A DNA stretch of 64,000 nt from JAITVB01 sp031553805 (GTDB lineage Bacteria > Bacteroidota > Bacteroidia > Bacteroidales > Rikenellaceae), in assembly GCA_031553805.1 (NCBI GenBank), contig JAVBLC010000001.1:1-64000 (forward strand). The letters are read 5' to 3'. The notes under the pieces are model-generated. The model was given only the letters and a program-made list of their open reading frames with translations, was not told the DNA's origin and did no database searches. Shown piece after piece: positions 1-8,542 of the stretch (position 1 is its first letter; each line of letters begins with the position of its first letter). Both the position numbers and the translations under genes were made by a program.

Positions 1-114
1 TGCGGACCACAGGGTCTATCACCCCTAACATAAAAACTTTTTTGCAACCGTCCTACTGTTAGCTCTGAGATGCAAAAGCTCCGCTTCGCAACTTTTCTCA
101 TTAAATTTTTTGGG

Positions 115-136
115 GCGCTTTTTTATAAAAAGGCGC
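115..136. repeat. Short hairpin module of the dispersed intergenic repeat
   Basis: A GCGC(T)n-ATA-(A)nGGCGC palindrome with one imperfect pair. It resembles the 3' hairpin module of the long intergenic repeats at 14026-14047, 51211-51232, 32810-32830 and 63136-63157. The rest of bases 1-177 holds no gene I can support. Confidence 0.5.
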
Positions 137-177
137 AGTTCTATACCTTCGCGACTACCTGCGTAGGGGATATAAAG

Positions 178-207
178 AAAGAGGCTGTGCGGATGCACAG
201 CCTCTTT
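178..207 (-). terminator. Terminator of the DUF4988-like lipoprotein gene
   Basis: A 13-bp perfect stem (AAAGAGGCTGTGC with its complement) around a GGAT loop lies 24 bases past the stop codon of the minus-strand gene. On the minus strand the stem is followed by TTTCTTTAT, as in a rho-independent terminator. Confidence 0.8.
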
Positions 208-230
208 GCTTATTGATAGGATCAACCGAA

Positions 231-2774
231 TTAGTTCGGGAGGATCGAGATGTTGATCGAGTATTCGAATTTAACACCCCAAACGTCTTCGCCGTTCACC
301 TTGATGATACCGCTAACGGCTTCGGTCGGGGCAACGTTCGTGCCTACCCATGCGATCGCACCGGTCGAGCTGCAAGTGATGAAGTTGCTCAGCGAGGTAC
401 CCGTGGTCGAAGTCGACATTACGAAAGTCAGCGATTTAAGAACATTAGAGTTGTTCGTGCCACCAATCGAATAAGCACCACCAACACTGGCATACTGAGT
501 ACCTTCGATGTCTTTCAGCACCAGGTAATCGGTAGCGTTCAGGACAGTCGGAACAACATCAGGAGTGAAGAATGCTCTCTTCTTCGAGATGGCGGTAGCC
601 ACGCTCTTGTCTGCGCTATACTTGAGGGCATTCACAACGAGCGGGAACTTAGCGCCTTCTTCGAAGAGCTTGTCAACACCATTAACGTTGTAGATAGTCA
701 CCGGATAGAGCGGCGACAGGTGAGTGCCCGCAACCAAGTTGTTTGCAGTGGCATTGATAGCACCGGCCGGAACCTGGATAGCTACAGCCATGGTCGGTTC
801 AACCTTGGTATCAAACACCACCTGATTGAGTGTAGCGTCCGGGTTTGCCTTCACATAAGTGGTCTGCGGAACAAATACCAAGGTTACATCACCAATAGCG
901 TAGCCGTTTGCCTGAGCGGCATTAGCTGCGTCTACGTCAGCCTTCACGAGCGAACCCGAAGCAAGCGTAGCGTTATTAAACAACTGCTGGGCATTGTCAG
1001 CATACGGCACAATCGTTTTGATGGTAACATTATTTGTCGGATCACCCCAGAAAGAAGTGTGAACATTGGCGTGGGCGTTGATGTTATCCATCACGTTGCT
1101 CGAGAACACGTTAGCTTTGAACTTATAACCGGTCACCACGATGGGCATCGGAATGTCATAGTGGCCAGCCTTCCAGTAAACCATCGGATCAACACGGCTG
1201 TCAGAGTGACGGAAAGTAACCGTGTAGCTACCCGGGGTAACGTTGGTCGTAGTCACATAGTTCAGCGTAGTGGAACCCGGTACGGTAGCGTTGTTTCTTA
1301 CAGAGTCGGTGACAAGTTTACCCTGTGCGTTCAGGACACCGGCAGTCACGTTGAAAGTAGCCATGTCGGTTTGAGTCCAACCGGTGGGCAATTTGGCCCA
1401 GATCGACGGGGAAACCGAACTTGCATCGAGCGTGTGCGTCTTACCCCATTGGTACGGACCCACCGGAGCAACTTCGCTCGGCTGTGCAGCCAGGGTAGTC
1501 GAGGTGGTCGAGGGGAACGTCTTCTTATAGGTCACCGGGTACTGACCTGTAGCAGGAACCGAATAAGGAACAGTCCGGTCAAATGCACTCCAAGTCGGGT
1601 ATGCCAAGGCAGGAAGGTTCAACTGGCCCTGACCTGTACAGGCGTACAACCTCTTGGCAGTGTTGCCCTTGATGTCGGTAACGATGATAAGAACGTTGGC
1701 AACTTTCACGTCTGCCGCAGCGGTAAACTTGGCATCGTTGGGAGTAACCTCAAACGGATAAGCCGAAGCGGTCCCATTGTACTGCGGAGCAAGCTGGCCG
1801 GTTACGGCAGCAAAGTCAACAACGTCCGTCTTGGCAGTCTTGGTATCTTTCAGCAGGAAGTATTCCACTTTCTGGATAGCCGATTTCGGATATACGATCG
1901 AGAAGAGATTCATGGTATCTTTCACCTGCGAGAAACCGAAATTCGTCCCTACGTACACCGGCGCGGCAAAATTGTTCTCCAGCGAGAAAATGTTACCGTC
2001 AGCGATCGGGGTAAACGGCAGGACCACGATATTGCCGACAAATCCTTCGTTCAGCGGAGTGGCCGAGGTAACACCGATGTTCTGGGTGCTGCCGTCATAG
2101 AAAGCAACATACAGTTTTCCCGGGGCAAACTTGTTGGAGTAGGACACGTTGTCGATGGTCAGCGGCAGACGGTAGGTACCCGGCTCAATAGCTACGGGAG
2201 TGCCTACTTTGATCACGCTGCTGGTCACGCTCGAAGCATACGAGCTAACGTCGTCGATGAACAAGTTGGCGGCCAATTTGGCCGGGTCGATGTTCGACGG
2301 GTTCACGCGGATCACCGTGCTCATGTCGGGCACACCTGCGATGAACGGAACCACGCCCGCGTCGCTCTTCAGGATGGTGATGCTGGTGGGGATGTTGGCA
2401 GTGCTTACCTTCGGGATCTTAATCTTGTCGGTAGTACCCGAGCCTTTTTGGCTCACCGAGATGATGAAGAAATCGGGATCGCTGGTGTCGTCCAAGGTCG
2501 TGAGGTTGCCTTTCGGGATGGTCACACTCTTACCGTTGGTAAAGCTGAGGACGAGATCCGAGTTGGTACCGTCACCGGTGTAGCCCGTATAGAGCTGGCC
2601 AGTTGCTACCCAAGCCTGAATGGTAGCCATCTGCGACTTAACGTCGTTCATCTGAGCCTTCAGCTCGTCAACGTCGTCTTTCAGGTTGCTACAACCCGCA
2701 AACAACAGCGAACAAGCTGCAAGGCCGAACAGGCCTGTTCTCAGGATGCTGAAAAATTGTTTTTTTCGTTCCAT
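231..2774 (-). CDS. Large surface lipoprotein with DUF4988/PL29-N-like start
   Basis: 847 residues. An SPII signal peptide ends in a lipobox with Cys28 (LLFAGC), so the product is a lipoprotein. Residues about 30-50 form a short amphipathic coiled coil (DDVDELKAQMNDVKSQM), followed by a GYTGDG...LSFTNGKSVTIPKG stretch. That arrangement matches the N-terminal DUF4988 / 'PL29 N-terminal' module common in Bacteroidales surface lipoproteins. The remaining roughly 740 residues are Thr/Val/Asn-rich and beta-like, with no catalytic motif I recognise. There is no SusC/SusD pair beside it, and it has its own terminator. It could be an exported adhesin, fimbrillin-like protein or glycan-binding protein; the function is unknown. 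The reading frame is certain and the family call is moderate. Confidence 0.75.
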   Translation of the reverse strand: MERKKQFFSILRTGLFGLAACSLLFAGCSNLKDDVDELKAQMNDVKSQMATIQAWVATGQLYTGYTGDGTNSDLVLSFTNGKSVTIPKGNLTTLDDTSDPDFFIISVSQKGSGTTDKIKIPKVSTANIPTSITILKSDAGVVPFIAGVPDMSTVIRVNPSNIDPAKLAANLFIDDVSSYASSVTSSVIKVGTPVAIEPGTYRLPLTIDNVSYSNKFAPGKLYVAFYDGSTQNIGVTSATPLNEGFVGNIVVLPFTPIADGNIFSLENNFAAPVYVGTNFGFSQVKDTMNLFSIVYPKSAIQKVEYFLLKDTKTAKTDVVDFAAVTGQLAPQYNGTASAYPFEVTPNDAKFTAAADVKVANVLIIVTDIKGNTAKRLYACTGQGQLNLPALAYPTWSAFDRTVPYSVPATGQYPVTYKKTFPSTTSTTLAAQPSEVAPVGPYQWGKTHTLDASSVSPSIWAKLPTGWTQTDMATFNVTAGVLNAQGKLVTDSVRNNATVPGSTTLNYVTTTNVTPGSYTVTFRHSDSRVDPMVYWKAGHYDIPMPIVVTGYKFKANVFSSNVMDNINAHANVHTSFWGDPTNNVTIKTIVPYADNAQQLFNNATLASGSLVKADVDAANAAQANGYAIGDVTLVFVPQTTYVKANPDATLNQVVFDTKVEPTMAVAIQVPAGAINATANNLVAGTHLSPLYPVTIYNVNGVDKLFEEGAKFPLVVNALKYSADKSVATAISKKRAFFTPDVVPTVLNATDYLVLKDIEGTQYASVGGAYSIGGTNNSNVLKSLTFVMSTSTTGTSLSNFITCSSTGAIAWVGTNVAPTEAVSGIIKVNGEDVWGVKFEYSINISILPN

Positions 2775-3470
2775 AATAAAGTTTTTTAAAAAAAAGTAAT
2801 AAGAAAAAGTATTTTGTTGCGTTGATTCCTTTTCCGTTTAATAAATGTATGCCGACACTTTTGGAGCCGATCCCGTCGTTCCCGATTCCGATCCGCCCCC
2901 TGCCATTCCAGGCGTTTTTGCCGCCTGCAGGCATCCGGCCGATCCGGTCACTTTTGATCCCGCTCTTCTGTGTCGTGCCTTTGTAGTGCTCACTAATGCG
3001 CACACTATCACAGAGCAAATGTATAGCAAAATAGCATGCAATCCAAACATCCAGTTATATTTTTTACCTTTTCAGCATGTACCTTTTTCAAGAAAAAAAC
3101 ATAACAAATTAAAGATGAGTATATTACAGACATTTCACTTGTAAAAAATTTTTAATAAAAAACACTCGCATCCCCCGAAATAGCTGCTATTTCGGTCGAT
3201 TTTCATTAAAAAACACACTTATTCACCTCACGTCAATCCTGAAACCGGGAATCATCCCCCCTTCCTTTCCGCCCGCATGGCCTGCATTTGCAGGCGTTGG
3301 CGCGAATCGGGGCCAGGTCTACTTTTCTATAGATGCAAAACAGGGGAAATTCGTTGCACGCGAATTTTATTTTTTTGTGCCAACCGACGAAAAGCTTCGA
3401 TTCTATTGCCTTTTCGTATGCAATAATTTTTGTCGGGATCTCCCGCCTGCCGGAAAAAGGCTACGCGATA
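2775..3470. other. Gene-free 0.7-kb region
   Basis: Intergenic DNA between two minus-strand genes. Bases about 2775-2850 and 3010-3240 are AT-rich; 2860-2960 and 3260-3330 are GC-rich patches. Short open frames here have no start context or recognisable domains. The promoter of the lipoprotein gene should lie in the AT-rich part next to 2774, but I see no exact TAnnTTTG. Confidence 0.6.
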
Positions 3471-4712
3471 TTAAAACCGATAGCGGAAAAGGAAGGTGAT
3501 GCGATTGTTGTAAGTGGTTTCCCACGATTCGGTGGGCCGGTAATGATCGTCGAAGCTCTTGCCCCAGCTCGACCAGTAGAGCGAATATTCGAGACCGCAC
3601 ATGGCCGCCGGGCTGAACGTGTAGGTGACGCGCGGCGAAACCCGGCCCGTGTGGCCCAGCTTGGGGTCGCGGCCGTAGATCACGCGGGTGTCGACCGGAT
3701 CGGCAAAACCGTCGTTCTTCACATAACCGCCGAAACAGCCGAAACTGTAGCCCTTGAATGATTTCGTTTCGAAATCGGCCCATAGCGAGAGGGTGCGCAT
3801 ATTAGTATAGCCGTAATCGGCGTCGAGGTCGTCCGAGAGGAGTTTGCCATAGGCGCCCGGCATGGCCAGGTTGGTCACGTTGCCACCGTAGAGCGCTTGG
3901 GCCCGGAAGCCGTAGCCCCTATAATTGTACCGCAAAAAGGCAGTGACATTAGCCGAAGGACTGATGGTCGAAGCTCTTTCGCCGTCAAGGGTTTTGATGC
4001 GGGGGCGCAAGGCTTTGAAAGCCCCGCCCAGGCCCACAAAGAGTTTGTTCGGATCGCCCCACTGCAGGCGGGCGTCGATACTCGGCACCCCCGAATTGCG
4101 TTGGGCTTCAAGTGTAGCGGGCAGGGTGACCTCGCCCGGCACAGGCCCCGCGGCATGGTATGACAAGGCGACGTACAGGCGGGTCAACGGCGCCAGGTCT
4201 TGCCCGTAGCGCACCTGCACCGGACGGCTCAGCACGCGGATCGGCGAACCGCCCCCGGCCGTAAAGACCCACGGCAGCACTTCGCTCGGCATTTCGAGGT
4301 TGTCGGTTTGCCCGAGCAACAGGCTCGAATGTTTCCAATCCAGTTGGAAATAAGCGTGGCGCAGGCGCAACATCTGCAGGTAATCCTTCGAAGACCCCAT
4401 GAAGTCGGTCTCCACATAGAGGCGTCCGGAAGCATTGAGCAGGTCAACGCCGGTCACAGTCACGTTGAGGCGCGTTTGGTAAACACTCACCCCGAACTGC
4501 CCCACCTTGTTGAGGTCTTCGCCCGAAGGGTCATAATCGGGCGCCAGCGGATAGGAATAGGAAACGCCCTGGCGGTTATCAACCGATTTATACGTGTCGT
4601 AATGGGCATTGAAGAAAAACAGTCCCCCGAGGGTCACTTTGGGTTTGATTTCCTGGGCCGAAGCCACAGCGGCAGCCGCAAGCAACAGCGCCGCCAACAC
4701 AATCTTTCTCAT
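3471..4712 (-). CDS. Outer-membrane beta-barrel (porin-like) protein
   Basis: 413 residues with a clear SPI signal peptide (MRKIVLAALLLAAAAVASAQ, cleavage after Ala-Gln). The body alternates polar and aromatic residues in strand-length stretches (RLYVETDFMG, LRLRHAYFQLDW, SLLLGQTDN, FLRYNYRGYGF) and ends in Phe (FLFRYRF), the usual last-strand signature of outer-membrane barrels. It resembles the DcaP/porin-like proteins of Bacteroidota, which form channels or act as structural barrels; the substrate is not visible. It is monocistronic, flanked by a palindromic element upstream and a long spacer downstream. The barrel call is good; the exact family is uncertain. Confidence 0.7.
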   Translation of the reverse strand: MRKIVLAALLLAAAAVASAQEIKPKVTLGGLFFFNAHYDTYKSVDNRQGVSYSYPLAPDYDPSGEDLNKVGQFGVSVYQTRLNVTVTGVDLLNASGRLYVETDFMGSSKDYLQMLRLRHAYFQLDWKHSSLLLGQTDNLEMPSEVLPWVFTAGGGSPIRVLSRPVQVRYGQDLAPLTRLYVALSYHAAGPVPGEVTLPATLEAQRNSGVPSIDARLQWGDPNKLFVGLGGAFKALRPRIKTLDGERASTISPSANVTAFLRYNYRGYGFRAQALYGGNVTNLAMPGAYGKLLSDDLDADYGYTNMRTLSLWADFETKSFKGYSFGCFGGYVKNDGFADPVDTRVIYGRDPKLGHTGRVSPRVTYTFSPAAMCGLEYSLYWSSWGKSFDDHYRPTESWETTYNNRITFLFRYRF

Positions 4713-4859
4713 CTGGATTTTTCGTCTTGGGGTCTTTTCATTTGGGTTCTTCTTTTGGGCGGTGCCCCGCCGGCCGCTTTTTTACTTTGTTTGTTCACAC
4801 CCTCCTCTCGCTTCGTTCGGCCAAGGCCCGCGTTACCCGCCGGGGTTCCGACCATTTCG

Positions 4860-4977
4860 CTGTGCGGAGAGTGCGTCAATTTTAAAGGATCCTTTCGGCT
4901 CTCAAGCGGAGCGTACTCAAGTACGTGAGCATTGAAAACCGAAAGGATCCTTTAAAAGTGGCGTGCTATACGCACAG
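4860..4977. repeat. 118-bp palindromic intergenic element
   Basis: Two 39-base arms (4860-4898 and 4939-4977) are inverted copies: 7 outer bases (CTGTGCG) and 19 inner bases (TTTTAAAGGATCCTTTCGG) pair perfectly, separated by 13 unpaired positions on each side. The loop holds a smaller palindrome around GCGTACTCAAGTACGTGAGC. It lies between the rplT end and the porin start. The plan (long perfect arms around an inner palindrome) is like the larger repeats at 13755 and 50941. Confidence 0.75.
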
Positions 4978-4996
4978 CCACCAGAAGCGTACGAAC

Positions 4997-5024
4997 AAAA
5001 AAGGGAGGCGACGCCTCCCTTTTG
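4997..5024 (-). terminator. Terminator of rpmI-rplT
   Basis: On the minus strand, AAAAGGGAGGC with its complement forms a GC-rich stem followed by TTTTTTG. It begins directly at the rplT stop codon. Confidence 0.85.
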
Positions 5025-5369
5025 CTATTTAACAGCGTCTACTACCTTGGCGAATGCCTGGGGATGGTTCATTGCCAGGTCGGCCAGCACCTTGCGGTTG
5101 AGGGCGATCCCTTTGGCGTGTACCTGGCCCATGAATTGCGAATAGGTCATCCCGTGCAAGCGCGCACCGGCGTTGATACGCTGGATCCACAGGCCGCGGA
5201 AGAGGCGTTTCTTGTCCTTGCGGTCGCGGTAAGCGTAGGTAAGACCTTTTTCAACCGTGTTTTTCGCGACGGTCCACACGTTTCTTCTTGAACCAAAGTT
5301 ACCTTTGGCGAGTTTGAGCACTCTTTTTCTTTTGGCTCTCGATGCTACAGCATTGACTGATCTGGGCAT
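5025..5369 (-). CDS. rplT: 50S ribosomal protein L20
   Basis: 114 residues, the usual length. It begins MPRSVNAVASRAKRKRVLK and carries the family features: a basic N-terminal helix (KLAKGNFGSRRNVWTVAK), YAYRDRKDKKRLFRGLWIQRINA, and a C-terminal domain with LNRKVLADLAMNHPQAF. L20 binds 23S rRNA early in assembly of the large subunit. It follows rpmI by 127 bases on the same strand and ends at a strong terminator. In many bacteria infC-rpmI-rplT is one operon controlled by L20 or IF3; here no infC precedes rpmI. Confidence 0.97.
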   Translation of the reverse strand: MPRSVNAVASRAKRKRVLKLAKGNFGSRRNVWTVAKNTVEKGLTYAYRDRKDKKRLFRGLWIQRINAGARLHGMTYSQFMGQVHAKGIALNRKVLADLAMNHPQAFAKVVDAVK

Positions 5370-5496
5370 AATGTTTCGTTTTACGAGCGGTTAGCGGCCC
5401 GGTTGTGCAGGCTCTTAGGGGCTAAATACTCTTGCGTTAAAAAATAAAAGATCGTCGGGCGCATATTTTATCTCCCCGCCCGGGAGACGCACGGAA

Positions 5497-5691
5497 TTAC
5501 TTTACCAACAGCAGCTTAACGTTGGCCTCGTCAGCGGGAGCCACCAGGCTCGAGTAGGTGAGGTTGCGTTTCTGCTTGGTCGTTTTCTTAGTCAGGATGT
5601 GACTTTTGTACGCGTGCTTTCTCTTGATTTTACCGGTTCCGGTGAACGTAAAACGTTTTTTCGCGCCGGAATTGGTTTTGATCTTCGGCAT
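5497..5691 (-). CDS. rpmI: 50S ribosomal protein L35
   Basis: 64 residues, very basic. It begins MPKIKTNSGAKKRFTFTGTG and continues KIKRKHAYKSHILTKKTTKQKR, the conserved L35 core. It is a structural protein of the large ribosomal subunit. It is cotranscribed with rplT; a promoter-like sequence lies about 75 bases upstream. infC is not adjacent. Confidence 0.96.
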   Translation of the reverse strand: MPKIKTNSGAKKRFTFTGTGKIKRKHAYKSHILTKKTTKQKRNLTYSSLVAPADEANVKLLLVK

Positions 5692-5765
5692 ATTCGTCTG
5701 ACTTTTTGATAGTTATAGAGGACGTCGGAATTCCCGCACCCTCTCGTTTCCTGTTAAATAGCCCA

Positions 5766-5794
5766 CAAAGGTAGCAAAATTCTGGAAAAACAAA
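5766..5794 (-). promoter_or_regulatory. Probable promoter of rpmI-rplT
   Basis: On the minus strand a -33-like TTTG (5794-5791) and a -7 TACCTTTG (5773-5766) are separated by 17 bases, slightly shorter than the usual 19-20. It lies about 75 bases upstream of the rpmI start. Confidence 0.55.
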
Positions 5795-5906
5795 ATTTTT
5801 CTGGAATTTTCGTTTTCCCAAACGGGTGGAGGACAAGGAAGGCCTCTCGGGCTCTTCGTTTTGGATCAATGCGGTCTATATTCTTTGAAAAAGGCTCAAA
5901 TATGAA

Positions 5907-5937
5907 TAAAAAAGGCCCCCATTAACCGGGGGCCTTT
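5907..5937 (-). terminator. Terminator after frr
   Basis: AAAGGCCCCC and GGGGGCCTTT form a 10-bp stem; on the minus strand it runs into TTTTTTATTC. It lies about 130 bases past frr and separates that operon from rpmI-rplT. Confidence 0.8.
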
Positions 5938-6068
5938 ATTGACGCTTTCGAAAGAAAAATCTACGATTTTGGAAAACAGGTGGAACGGGGTGGAACTCTG
6001 CGAAGCCAAGGCTACGCTTTCCCGAGGCGACTTTGCATAGAAAAACTCGCTGTACGGGAATGCGCCAC

Positions 6069-6629
6069 TTACACTGTCATTATCTCTTTTTCTTTGGCGA
6101 TGAAGAATTCGTCGATCTTCTTCGAGAATTTTTCAAGCATCCGCTGAGCCGCTTCCTCTCCGTCCTTGGCAACATCTTCAGCCATACCCTCTTTCTGCGA
6201 TTTCTTAAAATGTTCGACCGCGTCGCGGCGGGCGTTGCGCAGGCTCACGCGGGCGTTTTCGGCTTCGGCTTTCACCTGTTTCACCAGCTCCTTGCGGCGC
6301 TCTTCGGTCAACGGCGGGATCGAAAGCCGGATCTGATCGCCGTTGTTCGACGGCGTGAGGCCGATGTTGGCCACCAGGATCGCCTTTTCGATCAGCGGGA
6401 TCATCTTCTTGTCCCACGGCTGCACGAGCACCGTCTTGGCATCGGGCACCGTCACGCTCGCCACCTGGTTCACAGGCGAAGGCGTGCCGTAATAGTCGAC
6501 CACAACGGCGTTCAACACGTTAACGCTCGCCTTGCCCGCGCGCACATTGAGCATTTCGAGTTCGAAATGCTCGATCGTACGATTCATCTTTTCTTTCGCG
6601 ATATCCAATATTTCGTTCGTTTCCATCAT
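6069..6629 (-). CDS. frr: Ribosome recycling factor
   Basis: 186 residues, the standard length. Recognisable RRF segments are: EHFELEMLNVRAGKASVNVLN near the start (ARTGRAS-like), VDYYGTPSPVNQVASVTVPD, LTPSNNGDQIRLSIPPLTEERRKELVK, and a C-terminal helix with ARVSLRNARRDA. RRF works with EF-G to split the ribosome after termination. It follows pyrH by 12 bases, so they are one transcript, the common pyrH-frr pairing. Confidence 0.97.
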   Translation of the reverse strand: MMETNEILDIAKEKMNRTIEHFELEMLNVRAGKASVNVLNAVVVDYYGTPSPVNQVASVTVPDAKTVLVQPWDKKMIPLIEKAILVANIGLTPSNNGDQIRLSIPPLTEERRKELVKQVKAEAENARVSLRNARRDAVEHFKKSQKEGMAEDVAKDGEEAAQRMLEKFSKKIDEFFIAKEKEIMTV

Positions 6630-6641
6630 AGGGATATGTTT

Positions 6642-7346
6642 TTATGCATTTTTCACAGTCGTGCCGATGGCCTCGCCGCTCACCACCCGCAGCAGGTTGC
6701 CCTCGGTGTCCATATCGAAGACAACCACCGGCAGGTTGTTTTCCTTGCACATCGTAAAGGCGGTCAGGTCCATCACCTTCAGATTACGCCGATACACTTC
6801 GTCAAACGTAATTTCGGTAAACTTCGTGGCCGAGGGGTCCTTCTCGGGGTCGGCCGTGTAAACGCCGTCCACGCGGGTGCCTTTCAACAGCACGTCGGCT
6901 TCGATCTCGACCGCCCGCAGGGCCGAAGCCGTGTCGGTGGTGAAGAACGGATTACCCGTGCCGCCGGCCAGGATCGCCACCTCGCCATTGCGGAGCGATT
7001 CCCTCACCCGGGCTTTGGAATAAAATTCGCCGACCGGTTCCATCCGGATCGAGGTGAACACGCGCACCGGTGCGCCGATCGCCTCGAGGGCCGATTGCAG
7101 GGCGAGCGAATTGATCACCGTGGCCAGCATGCCCATCTGGTCGCCGCGCACACGGTCAAAACCTGCATTGGCTTTGCCCAGGCCACGGTAGATGTTGCCG
7201 CCGCCGATGACGATCGCCACTTCGACGCCTTTCGCCGCTACGGTTTTGATCTGGGCGGCGTAGCTGTTCAGTACGCCGGTATCGATCCCGGTACCGGCCG
7301 CTCCGCCGAGCGATTCGCCGCTCAATTTCAGTAATATGCGTTTCAT
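6642..7346 (-). CDS. pyrH: Uridylate (UMP) kinase
   Basis: 234 residues, of the bacterial hexameric UMP kinase family (amino-acid kinase fold). It begins MKRILLKLSGESLGG, the phosphate-binding KLSGE motif, followed by VAIVIGGGNIYRG and the conserved DTASALRAVEIEADVLLKGT/VDGVYTADPEKDPSA stretch. It phosphorylates UMP to UDP with ATP in pyrimidine synthesis. Its start codon overlaps the stop of the preceding small gene by four bases, so translation is probably coupled; frr follows 12 bases later. Confidence 0.97.
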   Translation of the reverse strand: MKRILLKLSGESLGGAAGTGIDTGVLNSYAAQIKTVAAKGVEVAIVIGGGNIYRGLGKANAGFDRVRGDQMGMLATVINSLALQSALEAIGAPVRVFTSIRMEPVGEFYSKARVRESLRNGEVAILAGGTGNPFFTTDTASALRAVEIEADVLLKGTRVDGVYTADPEKDPSATKFTEITFDEVYRRNLKVMDLTAFTMCKENNLPVVVFDMDTEGNLLRVVSGEAIGTTVKNA

Positions 7347-7543
7347 GCGTTTTTCTGCGCTTGTTTTTTTCGTTTATGGTTCACCCACAGCACACAAATC
7401 AGCAGCAGGGGAGTGACGATCGCAGATACAGTTTTCAGTATCGGATCGATCGGTCGCCAGAGGGAGTAAAGAATCACCCCGATGTTGACCAACGCCAGCA
7501 CGATCACGATCCAATCGAAAGTATTTGTCTGCTTCGTTGCCAT
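7343..7543 (-). CDS. Small two-helix membrane protein
   Basis: 66 residues. Two hydrophobic segments (about 11-26 WIVIVLALVNIGVILY and 37-54 VSAIVTPLLLICVLWVNH) flank a short loop; the C-terminus is basic (KRKKQAQKNA). I do not recognise a family. It is very likely real because it sits 6 bases after the OmpA-like gene and overlaps the pyrH start by four bases. Both ends are probably on the same side of the inner membrane (positive-inside C-terminus). The function is unknown. Confidence 0.7.
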   Translation of the reverse strand: MATKQTNTFDWIVIVLALVNIGVILYSLWRPIDPILKTVSAIVTPLLLICVLWVNHKRKKQAQKNA

Positions 7544-7549
7544 ATCTTA

Positions 7550-8422
7550 TTAATTAGCCCCGGCGGTCAACTGCAGCAGTTCGTCGAGTTTAGGCGTCAG
7601 GATGATTTCCGTGCGGCGGTTGCGCTGGCGGTTTTCGGACGAGTCGTTCGGCGCCAACGGCAGGAATTCGCCCCGGCCGGCGGCGGTGATGCGGCTCGCT
7701 TCGACGCCCGGGTTTTCGAGGATCAGGCGGGTGACGGTCGTAGCGCGTTTGACGCTCAGGTCCCAGTTGTCGCGCAGGTTGCCCGCCCCGCGGTAAGGCA
7801 CATTGTCGGTGTGGCCTTCGACCATCACGTTGATATCGGGGTTCTGGGCCAGCACGGTCGACAGGTCACGCACGGCACGCGCCCCCTCGGGGTCGATGTC
7901 GAAACTGCCCGATTTGAAGAGGAGTTTTTCCTCCATCGACACGTAGACCTTGCCGTCGCGCTGGGTGATCGTCAGCCCCTTGCCTTCGAAACCCAGCAGG
8001 GCGTCGGCGACCTTGCGGCGGATGGCGTTGAGCGCTTCTTCGCGGTTGCGGAGCATCTGTTCGAGCTCGGCCATGCGGGCTTCGCGTTCAGCCAACTTGG
8101 CGCGGCTTTCTTCGATCTGGGCGAGCATCCGCGAGGCGTCGGCCGAGTTGTCGGCCACCAGGCGACTGTATTGGCTCTGCAGGTCCTGATAATTGACCTT
8201 CAGCGCGGCCAGTTCCTTTTGCAGACTGGCCATCTCGGCCGCCGTTTGCGCGGCGGCGTCCTCAAGCAGGGTCACCCGGCCCATAGCGCGGTCGCGCTCG
8301 TTCTCGGTCCGGATCAGGTCGGCGTTGAGCAGGTTGTATTTCTTGGTCGACACGCACGACGAGGCCAGCAGCAGCAGCGCCAGGCCCAACACGGTCTTCA
8401 TTCTCAAATTTGTCATTTTCAT
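7550..8422 (-). CDS. OmpA-family peptidoglycan-binding lipoprotein
   Basis: 290 residues. The SPII signal ends in LLLLASSC (Cys near residue 23). Residues about 40-150 are a long Ala/Glu/Arg-rich coiled coil (ERDRAMGRVTLLEDAAAQTA, ESRAKLAEREARMAELEQ). The C-terminal roughly 125 residues are an OmpA_C domain: LLFKSGSFDIDPEG, VEGHTDNVPYR, NWDLSVKRATTVTR, GRGEFLPLAPNDSSENRQRN, RRTEIIL. It probably tethers the outer membrane to peptidoglycan. It is the first gene of the operon with the small membrane protein, pyrH and frr. The start chosen is MKMTNLRMK; the internal Met eight codons in is an alternative. Confidence 0.88.
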   Translation of the reverse strand: MKMTNLRMKTVLGLALLLLASSCVSTKKYNLLNADLIRTENERDRAMGRVTLLEDAAAQTAAEMASLQKELAALKVNYQDLQSQYSRLVADNSADASRMLAQIEESRAKLAEREARMAELEQMLRNREEALNAIRRKVADALLGFEGKGLTITQRDGKVYVSMEEKLLFKSGSFDIDPEGARAVRDLSTVLAQNPDINVMVEGHTDNVPYRGAGNLRDNWDLSVKRATTVTRLILENPGVEASRITAAGRGEFLPLAPNDSSENRQRNRRTEIILTPKLDELLQLTAGAN

Positions 8423-8469
8423 AATTTGCGAGCCTCCCAGTATTCAGCTCGGTTTACCTTAAATTAAGG

Positions 8470-8477
8470 CAAAGATA
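8470..8477 (-). promoter_or_regulatory. -7 element for the ompA-like/pyrH/frr operon
   Basis: On the minus strand TATCTTTG matches TAnnTTTG exactly, 48 bases upstream of the start codon. I see no good -33 partner at the usual distance. Confidence 0.5.
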
Positions 8478-8542
8478 CAAAAAAAGTCAATTAATTTAAT
8501 AACGCCCCCTGTTTTTCAGGCATTCAGGGGGGGGGCAAACAC

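Noticed and set aside
213..2789. Long plus-strand open frame of 858 codons opposite the lipoprotein gene
   Set aside because: It is the antisense of a well-supported lipoprotein with signal peptide, terminator and typical composition; its own translation is Arg/His/Val-rich with no domain.
2689..3144. Overlapping short frames in the 2.8-3.1 kb spacer as possible genes
   Set aside because: No start context, no domain, atypical composition, and they overlap each other on both strands.
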